A DNA stretch of 64,000 nt from Stereum hirsutum FP-91666 SS1 (Eukaryota > Basidiomycota > Agaricomycetes > Russulales > Stereaceae): the NCBI RefSeq assembly GCF_000264905.1, contig NW_006763141.1, positions 552,600 through 616,599 of the forward strand, written 5' to 3'. Under the pieces are notes generated by a model. The model did no database searches. It was not told the origin of the DNA and saw only the letters and a list, made by a program, of their open reading frames with translations. Positions 24,533 to 36,682 of the stretch are shown piece after piece. Numbering within the stretch: position 1 is the first letter of the stretch; the number at the start of each line of letters is the position of its first letter. Made by a program: the position numbers and the translations under genes.

Positions 24533-25380
24533 TTCTCTTGCGTGATCCTCTGGGCTAATGATTGCACTTGCACTATTCTTTGTGCGCTCGTGGTATCTGA
24601 AACTAATATTGTACGTTCCCTGCGTTTTTGTTATCCTGTACCGTTAGCTCCGACTCGGTCGTGATTCATTCATTCATTCTGCTCTGTCCCTATGATTATC
24701 TTTTTGCTGCACTTGTCCTCGCATTAGTTCTGACTCAGTCCGTTCCATGTCTTCCGTCGCTTTCGCCGCTATTTTTTTTCTTTCTTTCTGCCGAAGTTGG
24801 TGGTCGGCCTGTACGAGTCTGCGTGTTTTATTTGAGCCTTTCATGGAACCTTACTTCGCCCCCTTAGTTCAAATCTTATAGTCTCCTTGTATCCTCGTGG
24901 CCCCACAGTACGCTTCCCGTACATATGATATCTTAGCCAGCTCGAGTTTGCCGTGTTTGCGTCCGTGCAAGAGTACTTCGTCTGCCTCCATCTTGTCTCG
25001 TAAATACCCTGTCGGAACTCATGGGACAATAGGTGAGTTTTTATCGCTCGTGTCATCCGCCACTGCTGATTGACGTTCACCACAGGTTACATGAACGGTT
25101 GCACCAAGTGCCTCTGACTTTTAACATAAGGTTTTCTTACAACGCCCCTATCAAACTTCTGCTCGAGAATTGCTTCTTGCGGACGGTGGGTTTCCCAGCG
25201 TCAAATCAACCTACATGCGTCATTCAAGACCTCTCGTGGGTATCGTGGAGACTTCAAAGCCAGATTGGATAAGACCTTCAAACGACTATCGAGCGATCTG
25301 CGTTGACTGATATAAGAGAGGAACTCGAGAACGCTACATATACTGTTGACCTGTGATACTGCTTGGGAACACTCACCGTC
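24533..25380. other. Spacer before tandem P450s
   Basis: Begins with the T-rich 3' region of the membrane-protein gene (a run of eight Ts near 24771). The last 100 bases hold the probable core promoter of the next P450. No gene seen. Confidence 0.55.
25311..25316 (+). promoter_or_regulatory. TATA-like box of P450 A
   Basis: TATAAG lies 70 bases before the ATG at 25381. The position suits a fungal core promoter. The sister P450 has a TATA-like motif 92 bases before its own ATG, which supports the call. Confidence 0.4.
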
Positions 25381-27960
25381 ATGTTCGAAGGCCTATCCAC
25401 CCAGAGTCTCGTCGTTCTCCTTCTCTGTGCTATCCTGGTCCGGTACGTGTATCGAAGGTCTAACGACGCAAGAGCCGGGAAACGATACCCACCCGGTCCA
25501 CCTCGTCTCCCTTTCGTTGGAAGTCTTCTACACGTTCCGAAGGATCATGAATGGTTGGCGTATGAGCGGATGGGAAAGCAGTACGGTGAGCAGGGATCTT
25601 CATGGCATATTACATCAGGTTTTTTGAGGATTGGGGGATTGACTGATGGGAACGTAGGGAGCGACTTGATACACCTCGATGTGCTCGGGAGTCATATAGT
25701 CGTGGTCAATTCTGCGAAGGCCGCGAATGAGCTGTTTGAGAAGAGGTCGGCGATATATTCGGATCGGTGCGTTTTTTCTTACTATTCATACCCCCACTTG
25801 CGTTGGTGATGAGGACACTTATATCATGATTCATGTAGACCTTCGTTTACGGCTCTAACAGACCTGTGAGCCCATTTCATTCTTCACAATATATCGCACC
25901 CGTTGCTGAGTTCCCATGTCCACTCGACGACCTTATGGGTCCACCTAGGATCGGCTTCGACTGGACGCTCGTCTTCTGTCCGTACGGAGACAGATTTAGG
26001 GCGTTCCGGAAGGGGTTCCATACTTATCTATCCCCGGAAGCTGTCACGGTCAGTCCCCTTCGAGTCTTTCTCTTAGCTGTTGGGCTAGACTCGAACTGTC
26101 AATGTTGATATGGTGTCGTTGACGTTAGCAATATCGACCATTGGAAAGCAAGTCCATCCATCAACTTCTTCGTAACCTTGCGGACAGACCAGAGGAGTTT
26201 GTTGGACATCTCAGACAGTGAGCATCGAACCGATTAGTTGGGTGGCGTAAGGTGGCGTACTCAGTAGTGACTTGTGGCGCGGATAACAGCATGGCGGGAG
26301 CGATCATCCTCTCCATTGGTTTCGGGATCAAAGTCGAAGCTGAAAACGATCCACACGTAAAGACGGCGGAAAGAGGGCTCGAGGCTATTTCTGCGGGGAG
26401 TACGGCGCAGGCGGCGATGTTTGACTTCTTCCCTATGCGTACGTGAATTATTTTCACTTGTCTTACGTCGGCTTTCGTGCCACAATTTGACGATGATTGT
26501 TGATAGTGAAGAACATGCCTTCGTGGTTTCCTGGTGCTGGTGTAAGCAATCCTCCCTTGTTTGGTATACTTGTGTCTCAAGGAATCTTTATGGATAGTTC
26601 AAGGAAGAGGCCAAGGGACTACGTCGTTTCTCGAAGGCGATGGTTGATGGTCCGATGCAGGCTACGAAGGACGCCATGGTTTGCCCTTCTTCTCGTTACT
26701 CGCTTATATGGCTTCTAATTTACGAGCGCTGTCAACTCAGGCAGCAGGGAAGGCATCGTCTTCGGTCGCGTCCGCGATGATGACACAGCTCGAGACCGAA
26801 CCACAGACGGAGGTGGAGGAGCTCGTGGCCAAACAGCTTCCCTCAAATATGTTAGTCATTATTCAGAACTCAAGATGGTGAAGGCAAAGATTACTGAACT
26901 CTCCCTAGGTACCTTGGTATACATCGCTCTGCTCTTTTCATACTTGCCTTATCGCGTTGATACTCATTTTTATGCATCGTTGAAATTTATTTCAGGTGGC
27001 GCCGATACGGTCCGTAGGGCCACACCATTATCGACCATCAGATATTCAGCTGAAATGCCTTGCGGTTGTAGACAGTCTGTGCATTGGCATACTTCTTCCT
27101 TGCGATGACACTCTATCCCGAGGTTCAAAGGAAAGCCCAGGATGAAATCGACTTAGTCGTGGGGCACGATCGTTTGCCCGACTGGAGCGACCAGCAGTCA
27201 TTGCCTTATGTTGATGCCTTAGTGAAGGAAGTCTTACGGTATGTATTGATGCACACTGCTGGCTGGTACTATGGTGAGAGATACTGCTCGATAGGTGGCG
27301 CAACATCACACCCCTGGGCGTGTACCATCGTCTGACGGCGAATGACATCTACGAGGACTACTTTTTGCCGGCTGGATCGACAGTTGTGGGCAACATTTGG
27401 TGCGCTATATTTAGCTCAAGTCAAAACTTCGCTCATCCGTCGTACAGGGCTATTCTACACGACGAGATCGTGTTTCCCGATCCTCTCGCTTTCAAACCAG
27501 AACGTTTCCTCGACTCGAAGGTGGACTTCCCCGAAATGGTATTCGGCTTTGGGAGAAGGATTTGCCCTGGGATGTATTTAGCGCGCGAATCTGGTATGCT
27601 CTCTGTTCGCCTTTACCCCTGTACGATGCACTAAAGATGTACTTCGTGTTGCGACCAAATCATGGGTGGCACCGTCAGTATGGATGGCTGTGGCGTCCGT
27701 TCTTGCTTCCTTCGACATCTCGAAAGCTAGAGACGAGAACGGGAAAGAAATCGAACCGGTTGATGATTGTGTTGAAGGTATTGTCGCGTGAGTAGGCACT
27801 CCGTCTTTGGGGTCAATGTCGTAACTGCTGACTGGTGTGCCACTTTTCGGGCGGGTCACACTTCGATAGGTATCCAATCCCGTTCAAGTGTAACATTAGA
27901 CCCCGATCAGGAGCTGCTCACAACTTGATTCAGCTGACAAGCGACGAACTGGATGATTGA
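25381..27960 (+). CDS. Cytochrome P450 monooxygenase, tandem copy A (16 exons)
   Basis: Exons: join(25381..25585,25658..25766,25839..25865,25949..26048,26129..26217,26290..26438,26507..26541,26598..26678,26741..26850,26909..26916,26996..27009,27072..27238,27295..27399,27448..27593,27679..27787,27870..27960), 514 residues. ER-anchored P450 of the large agaricomycete O-methylsterigmatocystin-oxidoreductase-like type; substrate unknown. Seen: hydrophobic anchor, hinge [10 protein letters not shown], WxxxR-helix region, I-helix GGADT at 305-309, ExxR (362-365, KEVLR), PERF, and [10 protein letters not shown] with Cys439. An 8-base and a 14-base micro-exon flank the I-helix; both are needed to keep frame. 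Every junction closes in frame, so the gene appears intact. Copy B follows 446 bases downstream with the same architecture. Confidence 0.95.
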
Positions 27961-28314
27961 AGCAATCAAATATCAAATATTGTTTATTTGCCTTGCTTCG
28001 AGCCATGCCGTGGTGGTTTAGATTTGAGTTCCGAGGTTGTTCTAATACAAGACAACAAACCGGGGCTGTGTATCTCTACTTGCGTTCTTCTCACTATGAC
28101 CGACGTCATTCGGTCATTTTGAAACCGCAGTGAGCTTAGGTTTGCTTCGTACATACTAGGTCTAGCTTCCTCTTCTCACTCCTGTGGGTGTGCATGCTCA
28201 TTGGACGTTTTTGTATCAGCTAAGTTCAATCTCCGTCTCCTCGGCCGCATATAAGATTGCTTTGGAGAAAAAGCTTACTGTCAGTCTTCTGCTGATCGCT
28301 ATCGTGGTGAAAGC

Positions 28315-28322
28315 TATATAAA
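28315..28322 (+). promoter_or_regulatory. TATA box of P450 B
   Basis: TATATAAA lies 92 bases before the ATG at 28407, a good core promoter position. Confidence 0.5.
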
Positions 28323-28406
28323 TCGATGAGTGCGTCCATGATGGAAAAAAACCGTGAAGGTTTCTTTCCCCTGACTACTCGCCGTCTGATCTTCGTTGTA
28401 TCCATC

Positions 28407-30912
28407 ATGTTCGAAGGATTCTACACGACTAGTCTTGTCGCCCCGTTTGTTTGTGCTATCCTTGTTTCGTGCGCCTATAAAAGGTATACTAGCCTTATGG
28501 CGAGAGCTCGATACCCGCCTGGTCCACCTCGCCTGCCCATCATAGGCAGTCTCCTTCACGTGCCTAACAGACATACGTGGTTGGCTTATGAGCGTATGGG
28601 AAAAGACTTGGGTGAGTCCCTTCCTGTTGTCAGTCTCGACACGTGACGGATCCGGAGGAACAAAGAAGAAGCAATACTGACTGATGATATTTGGAATTTT
28701 GGACAGGAAGCGACCTTGTGCATCTGGATGTGTTAGGCAGTCATATTATCGTGGTCAATTCTGCGAAAGCAGCGACTGAGCTGTTTGAGAAACGGGGCGC
28801 AATTTATTCGGATCGCCCTTCTTATACGATGCTGATAGATTTGTGAGTTTCTTGAGCCGCATTGAGGCATGCATTAAGCTAACTCTAGTTTGCGGCGACG
28901 CAGGCTCGGGTTTGACTGGGCACTGGTGTTTAGCCGGTATGGAGACCGATTTAGAGCGTTGAGGAAAGGTTTCCATCCGTATCTGTCTCCTGACGCCGTC
29001 ATCGTGCGTATGCCCTGCCTACTAAAAAGCCTCGCTGTTGATAAAATACATATACTTACTCATGCGACGCAGGAATACCGGCCGCTGGAGAGCAAATCTG
29101 TCCATCGACTTTTGCGTAGCTTAATGGAGAAACCGGAGAATTTTGTTGCATCTCTCAGACAGTGCGTGTTCACTTCCTCTCACTGCCTCTTTTTGTCCAA
29201 TTTTCGGTCTACTCAATGGTGCGGTTTGTGTCATGAACGAGAACAGCATGGCAGGTGCGATCATCCTCGCCATCGCCTTTGGCATCGAAGTCAAATCTGA
29301 AGGTGACCCTCATGTCGAGACGGCCGAGAAGGGGCTAGGGGCAGTTCTATTAGGGACTATGCCCCAAGCTGCGATGTACGATTTCTTTCCTATACGTATG
29401 TTCTCGCTCCAGTTCTAGGGATGTTTCGTACGGTTAATTCGTATTGGACTCAGTGAAGAACATGCCATCATGGTTTCCGGGAGCAGAGGTAGGCAATACA
29501 TTCAGCTTCGGGTACTACTGGGAGGAAAGGTTGAGCAGACGGGCTATATACTAGCTGAATGCACGGACGAAGGAAGCGCGTCACGCTTCGACGGCAATGC
29601 TTGAGGATCCGATGCAGGTGACAAAGAAGGCCATGGTATGTATTCTCACATCCTACCGGTTTAATGTTTTAGTGATCTTTAATCATCGATGGTCATGCAG
29701 GCAGAGGGGAAGGTATCACCTTCAGTAGCTTCTGCGCTGTTGACGCGACTTGAAGATCAGTCGGCGACGGAGCAGGACAGGGTTGTTGCGAAGCAGCTTC
29801 CCTCTAACATGTATGTACTGTGAATATCAACAACGACGGCCATTCTGAGTGCTGACTGGGAATATCTGCCAGGTATCTTGGTAGGTGTTGTTCCTCACAA
29901 TCTTTAGTCCTATCATTAGGCTCTCACTTACGTTTTCATGGTGTTAGGGGGTGCCGACACGGTATGCATGGTTATCAATAATCCCAGTCTTTTTCATGCG
30001 CGACGTCTGATATGGGCTGTTCAATCAAAACGTAGACTGTCTGTGCACTCGAAGACTTCTTTCTCGCTATGACGCTTAATCCTGATGCTCAGAGAAAGGC
30101 ACAAGCTGAGATCGACCTAGTAGTTGGCCATGAGCGCTTACCAGACTGGAATGACCGACAATCACTTCCATACGTTGACGCGCTGGTGAACGAGGTGTTG
30201 AGGTATGCGTTTGCGTTTAAGTTGAGGTGTTTCTTCATGACTGAACATCGGTTGGTTATAAATAGGTGGCGGAACGTTACTCCCACTGCTGTGTACCATC
30301 GACTCATGGTCGACGATGTCTACAATGATTATTTTCTGCCCGCTGGAGCCACAGTTATCCCTAACGTATGGTACGGGTTCGAGTTCTCAATCTGTGGACG
30401 CGGTAATTCTGATCGCTCCGTGCACCAAACAGGGCAATTCTTCACGATGAATCCGTATACGCGGATCCTCTGAGTTTCAAGCCCGAACGTTTCCTCGATC
30501 CCCGATTGGACAAGCCGGAAGCAGCTTTCGGGTTTGGGAGACGCATCTGTCCCGGAATGCACCTTGCGCTTGAATCTGGTAGGCACCTGCAATCTCTGTA
30601 CTTTGACAACAACCGTTCGACAGGTTGGTTGACGAACTTTGAACGAACCGCACCTATAGTGTGGATAGCTGTGGTGTCCATTCTTGCTTCCTTCGACATC
30701 TCGAAAACTGTCAACGAGAAAGGAGACGAGATCGATCCCGTCGATGACTATGTTGATGGGCTGGTCGCGTAGGCTTCGATACCCCATCTATCAACTGCCA
30801 AAGGCTAATGCACTATGTTCATGGCAGGTATCCGTTTCCGTTCGAGTGCAACATCAAGCCCCGGTCCGAAGCTACGGTGAAGCTGATTCAGCTGACGGAC
30901 CTTGAGGATTAA
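28407..30912 (+). CDS. Cytochrome P450 monooxygenase, tandem copy B (15 exons)
   Basis: Exons: join(28407..28611,28707..28842,28904..29003,29073..29161,29247..29395,29454..29488,29555..29635,29701..29810,29873..29880,29948..29961,30036..30202,30266..30370,30433..30578,30660..30768,30828..30912), 512 residues. Same family and domain order as copy A: anchor starting [11 protein letters not shown], hinge [11 protein letters not shown]-helix GGADT at 305-309, ExxR (NEVLR) at 362-365, [10 protein letters not shown] with Cys439. All internal exons match copy A in length; exon 2 equals exons 2 and 3 of copy A fused, so one intron differs. The ATG at 28407 is chosen because it aligns with copy A; an upstream in-frame ATG at 28326 would add 27 residues without family support. 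Apparently intact. Confidence 0.95.
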
Positions 30913-31059
30913 GCAGACAAGCGATGCAGTATTGTTTTTCTATGAACGCAATACCCTGATCTGGCTAGGTTTTACACCATGCAAAAGTTCACGATGACAT
31001 CGCAGATAGCCGCTCTGTCAATAAGAGATTGCTATCAACTCGACCCCACACCTTCCCAA

Positions 31060-33542
31060 TCACACCTTTTCTTCTGTGATGTCCTCTCTCATCTTCCTAG
31101 ACCCCTTCTCGCTTCTCCCGTCAGTACTGTCGTCACCCTCTTCAGCATGAGGCTCGTGTATGCTCTGCTCGACGGCATGCTTCGCAATATTCTCCGTCGC
31201 ATCTTCACCGTCGAACAACGCTGATGTTTCCTCGAGTGAAAGACCCTTTGTCTCGACGACGAAGAGATAGCAATACACTCCCTCGAACGCCAGCCAGCAT
31301 ACATAAAATATCTTCATCGCATGACACGCGATCATATGGGATAAGCGAAAGAGAGTCGGGGTAAGAGGGTATAAGACATACGTAGTACTTCCAGCCAAGC
31401 TTATTGAGGGCGATGGGGTTGACGTATTGGTTGAATATGAGGGCAAGTGAGATCGTAAAGTTGAATACGTTGAACCCTTTCGCACGGATGGAGTAAGGCA
31501 GAATTTCGACCGTGTACGAGACAATAATGGGGCTGAACGCGACGCTGCATTTCACCAGAACGTACGCATTAAAAGTCAGTCCTGTTGCATGAATTCGTCT
31601 AGTATGAAAGGAGAGGGACATACGCGTAGAATGCGTTGAACAGGAATATCATGGCAATGACGCTATGAGAGGCAGCGGTCGAACCATGCTCTGCATACAG
31701 CGCAGAACAAACAGTCTGCAGCATGAAGAAGATGGTCATTCCCGTTACCGATGTTAGGAAAAGGAATCGACGGCCGAAACGCTCGACCGTGAAGGCCCCA
31801 AAGCTTGCCCAGAAGAAGCTCCACATGGACAGGATGGCGTTGATTAAGAGCTAGATCAAGAGAAGAGGCTCAGATATATTCTAGCGTGAGGTGAGAAAAG
31901 AGCACGGACTTGTATGACTGGGCTGGTGATGCCAATTGTGTCAAAGACTCTACTCAAGTAGTAAGAAATGAGACCTGTCTAATCGATTCAGCCACATAAC
32001 TTCTTGATGAGTAGCCAAAGAGTGATAGATGAAGACGGACCATTTCCACTCCATTGACTGAAGAAAGCTAAGGCGATGATGATTCGCATGCGACGTCTGT
32101 TTCCGGGCGTGGCGAACAGGGATCTGTATCCCACATTTCGTGCTACTACATCACGCGAATACAAATACACCGAGTCAAGGTATTACTTGTTGAACAATGA
32201 AAGGGAGACTCATAGACAGACATACCAGATCTGTCGTACTCGATTGCCGCTTTAATCTCCTCGTACTCGTATACGACGAGTGGGTCCTTGCTGTTGACGT
32301 AGTAGTTAGAGGCAACCGGCATCTATGAAGATCTATCATGGACTCACTCGTTCCCGTCCGCGTGATAATAAGCTAACGTCGCAATAGCCTCGGTATCTCT
32401 CCCCTTGCTGACCAACCACCTCGGACTCTCGGGGGCGAAGAGGACGAGGCATATCTGGATTATGGACGGAAGGCCTTGTATCAGGGAAGGGATACGCCAG
32501 GACCAGGTTCCGGCTATGAATTGCCTGTATGCACGGATTATTGAGTGACACATTCTGAGAGATTATCACGCTAGGGAGACGTACGTTCCAAACGTGACCC
32601 AGGCAGAGCTAAGCAAGGCGGAGTAAGCTTCAGTTAAGGGCGGAGTTGGACAGACATAGCTCACATAACAGCGCCAGCGATCCAGAGAGAGTTGTACATG
32701 GAAGTCAAAGGGGCACGGTATTGAGGGTATGAAAGCTCTGTGACAAGCATCGGGGCCGCGTTTGCTAGATTGCAAAGTTCGAGTAAGGACAGCGATACAA
32801 GAAGGCATCCGTAATGCAGCAGTACCCACCGGCGAAAGTCAAACCGAATCCTATCAAGAACCTATGGAGGGTCGTTTAACGAAGAGCAGGACTGTATGCG
32901 AAGTATTGCACTGACCTGGCGCCAATGAACATCCCAATAGACTGTGCAGCAGTCTGAATCGCGACGGCAATGCACATGATGAGAGCCCCGAAGAACACCG
33001 ACCCACGACGGCCAACTCCATCAGCAAGGTATGGAGCAAACGGGTAACCGGCGAGAGAGCCTATATTCTGGAACATCGAGCTATTTAATGTTCCGTACAA
33101 GCGTGAAAAGGAGATAGGTTTCGAAGACTTGCCTGAATAGCGTTAAAGAGACCGAGCTTTGAGCCCTCTGGCTTTCCGAAGAAATCGTTCCACTGCTCCT
33201 CCGACTCCAAAGCGTTCATCATACTTCCATCATAACCGTTCGTGGATGAAGTGATGAGGCTACCGATACGCAAAACGAACGAAGGGATCAGTCCAACTTC
33301 CAGAATCTAATCGTCGCGGGTACAGCCGCTAGCAAAGAGATACGTACAGCAGGAGAAGCCATCCATTCAAGGCCATGAGCCTATCATACAGATTAACGTT
33401 AGTATCTTTGAGCTTGAGCTGACATTGATGCGCGAGGAAAATCGGCTCGCCTTCTATTGTTATACCACTTCTTCTCAGGATCCAGAAATTGACGATACCC
33501 AACATCCCTTCCCGAGAGATTGACGGTCGGACCAGCGCCCAT
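31060..33542 (-). CDS. MFS sugar transporter (sugar porter family, 14 exons)
   Basis: Exons: complement(join(31060..31311,31382..31544,31624..31850,31910..31974,32041..32145,32226..32290,32348..32524,32585..32608,32665..32764,32830..32861,32916..33067,33133..33259,33348..33380,33451..33542)), 537 residues, 12 membrane helices. Proton-coupled uptake of a hexose or disaccharide (lactose-permease-like) at the plasma membrane. Seen: ITSSTNGYDGSMMNAL in helix 1, DGVGRRG (loop 2-3 motif), PESPRWLVSKGR after helix 6, ERFGRRF between helices 8 and 9, and VETKGLSLEE after helix 12. Two introns (33381-33450 and 33068-33132) use GC donors (AG|GCGAGC and CAG|GCAAGT). The short start at 33542 (MGAGPTVNL) leads into KKWYNNRRLMALNGW, usual for the family. 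Substrate cannot be told. Confidence 0.93.
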
Positions 33543-34452
33543 ATTGCTTTAGAGCTTACTGCGCTATACCGACGTGTTGTGCTCAGGAAAAAGCGTTGAG
33601 GAGGCCCTACACAACAGATGAACGGATAGGAGAAGAGATGCAAGACATAAGAATGTCTCTCGGTCGCATATATGCGTTACGGAGTACCGTGTCGCTATAA
33701 ATGAAGTGCTTTGGGGCATCCTTCCGTGTCAGACGACGTGAGCGCATGACGGGGGAGTATCTACTTACGAGGAAGAATGTATACTGGAAGGGCCATGGGT
33801 AGATTGAAGAAGGCGGCATGATGTATATTCTGCTATTCTCGTTTGCCCTAAAGGAATAGTCGTGTTGGAAGATCCGCCGCTGGATGTCAACATACGCGGT
33901 GGCGTATTACCGAGGTTCTGGGGAGACGGAGGATGGTCCCTGACGGGCCGTCTTGGCTGAACTGTAGAAAATATGCGGTGAGAGGACGTAGATCGCGATG
34001 ATAACATATCGGGAACAGCCTGGATACTTATCCGCTGTGCCTCGAGAGACCCAGGACACGCAAAGAACGAGAAGAGCAGGATGCGTTTCAGCTAGACTTT
34101 ACATTCAACAGCGGTGTCTGACCATCATGCCTGACCGTTGACATGTCCATCTGGACGGTTGTCAATATTATAATGGCGATCTGAGAGATAGATTTATGAG
34201 TCAATAGACGAAAACGGATCCATACACAGTAACATAGGTCGAATCTCGGCGACACTTCGCTTGGTGCGCCACCTTACACCCAAAAGCCCTCCTAGGCTTC
34301 ATGTCCTGAGCATCACAGAAGACGCAAACTCAAACTTCCACCGCCGAAGATACTATCCTGGGATGGGGTCGAGGGCAAAAGATAAACTGAGTTTAGCTTC
34401 GGTTCAAACCACGGTGCTCAGAGCAGCGAATAACATAGATGTCTTACCTTCG
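33543..34452. other. Spacer between transporter and F-box gene
   Basis: Promoter of the minus-strand transporter plus the 3' region of the minus-strand F-box gene. Small open frames (33607-33819, 33765-34007 minus) lack family features. Confidence 0.55.
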
Positions 34453-36499
34453 CTATAACACTCCCCTGTCCGATCGTCCCCTTCGCGCCTTCTCCCTTCG
34501 CGCCTTCTCCTCATCTTCACGTTTCAACCGATAATCGTAGTCAAAGCTGTCAACTTCTTCCTGCAAGGCCAGGCGCGTGGATGACGTCGTGTCACTGATG
34601 TCGCAATAATCACGTATATCAAGTTCCTCAAGAGGAGTACCGAGGGCCTTACGCTCGTGCGCCCATCTTGTCAAGTCCACGAGATCTTTGTCGGAGAGCT
34701 CCGTATTGCGCACGAACAAGCTCTTGATCTTCGGTAGGAATGAAGCTAGTCATGAAAGAATTAAAAGTCGTTAATACACAAAGTCCAAGCATGACCGAGA
34801 AACCGCACTCACCATTGCCTGGTTCAGACCCGGACTCATGACTGTCTTTGAGAGACAAGGCCTCCATGAACGTAGTCGACGCTTCTCCAGAGATGTGCAA
34901 TGCCCTCAACTCTCGGCACGGCGCGAGGAGTTGGCGCCAATGATGAGCGTCGAGGACAGCCGAAGTGCACGTAAGTTCCAAACGAAGAGCATGTAATGCC
35001 TCGAGACCAACCAGGTGTTTGAAACTGAGCAGGAAGGAGAGTCGGCACAATTCATGCTCGTGGAATGTATGCATGTCGAACGACAATGCTCGACTCTGGC
35101 GCCTGTAATAATCGTTGCACCATCTCGGATTTTCCACGGTCTCCCAAGCGGACAAGGTGAGCGATCGGCACGACGTAATCTCCAAGCTAGCTGTTCGAGC
35201 CTCTGGACGGGAAAGAGACGAGAAACTACTCAAGCCGTCTTCCGCGGATAGAGACTGGTTCTGCTTGTTCCAGATCGTTATGGACACGCGCGTAGAAGCG
35301 GGAACGGTAATAAGAGATGTGAGCCGAGAACACGACGATATGCTCCCTTCGAGACAGAGGCGCTCGAGGTTGTCTAAGGGGACCGGGGCATGCGAAGATC
35401 TCGACGTCGGACTGGACGAGGGAAGAGCAGAGCCGGTCACCGCTAATTCAACGAGCTGGCGGTTGCGACCGAGGATGGTCGATATCTTTTCCATGGACGG
35501 TGCTTTTCCTGAAGGATTGCGAATTTCTATGAAAGTGAGGCCGGTGAAGATGTGTGAGTTCCAAGGAATGACCACCGGTCCAGATATCGATACGTGTCGC
35601 AGGCGAGGCGATTCCGACAAGAATATTTTGGACGGGAGAGTGAAAGGTTCGGTAGCTGTGTGTGAGTTGGACAATGAGAGTCTGAACTCTTCTAGCAAGG
35701 GAGCACCCTTCGATGTGAGGATAGAACCTAGGGACTTGAGGGTTGTCTTCGAAGCTGGGCCACTGAGGGAGAGTTCCTTTACGCGCTGGAGCTCTGCGAG
35801 CGTGGATTCAATGCGAAGGATGCTAGAAGCACTGGCGGAGGAGTTCTCGTCGGGGAAGGCGTAGGCAATGATCAAGGGAGCTCCTTGAGAGCGAACGAGC
35901 GATTCTGAAACCCACGCTGGGAGGGAAAACGGAATCCTTCCCCAAAGTGTTGCGGTTGAGACGGCGACTTCCCTCCATCTTTGGCAAACATGACTGACTT
36001 CATCGAGGAAAGACACCATCAGATCACATGATTGTACCAAGCGTCGATATTGTACATACCTTTGACCCAGCCAAGACTGTGTGACTGTAGAACATCTGAA
36101 TCTGGCGGATTTTCAAGTTCATAGTAGTCCTCACGATTTTGCAAATATTGATCCTCGTCCATGGCTACCAGCGTGAATATCTTTCTAAGTATCTCGGGCG
36201 GAACACAAGAAATTGGAAGAAGAGCATTCTGTCGAGATCGGATGGCTGCCAGAAACCGGAGTGCTTTCTGTGCTTCCAACTCAAGGCCAGAACATGCTTC
36301 CCGAAGAACATGCGGATTTCGAATATTTTCAACACCCTCGTAGAGCCTTAGGCGATTATGAGTGAAGGTTTGCCACGCCTCGTCGCTGTTCAACACGGGC
36401 CACAGCGCAGAGAGGTTTCAAGTTCAGTTTCAGGTTCTTGAGACTACTGACGTCTACCAATACAAATAGAGAGACGTACCGCATATCCTTGTTTGACAT
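34453..36499 (-). CDS. F-box protein, copy 1 of an inverted pair
   Basis: Exons: complement(join(34453..34745,34813..35997,36060..36385,36480..36499)), 607 residues. F-box-like proteins recruit substrates to SCF ubiquitin ligases. Seen: an N-terminal helix, then a motif RQNALLPISCVPPEILRKIF at about 60-80, a family insert, and SHVCQRWREVAVSTATLW, the typical end of agaricomycete F-box domains. The remaining 400 residues are degenerate leucine-rich repeats (LVELAVTGSALP, LERLCLEGSI). A highly charged C-terminus ends the chain. The start is a 20-base first exon (MSNKDM) read from the ATG at 36499; the longer single frame would need a GTG start, so it was not used. Paralogue on the plus strand at 50586-52585. 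Confidence 0.85.
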
Positions 36500-36682
36500 T
36501 TGGAGCAGATTGATGTTGTTAGTTTGGATTTGGATGGATGTTACTAATTAGTGAGAGGAAGAGAAGAGCACGACGCGAGATTTGGACACAAGGCACTGAC
36601 ACACGGTGCTTGAAAGTTTGAACTCCGCAGCGGTTCCGGTAAATTGGTCAAACGCCACTGGCGAACAAAATTAACGTCTCTT

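Noticed and set aside
35115..35864. 249-codon plus-strand frame
   Set aside because: Antisense to the long F-box exon, which has a paralogue and conserved motifs.
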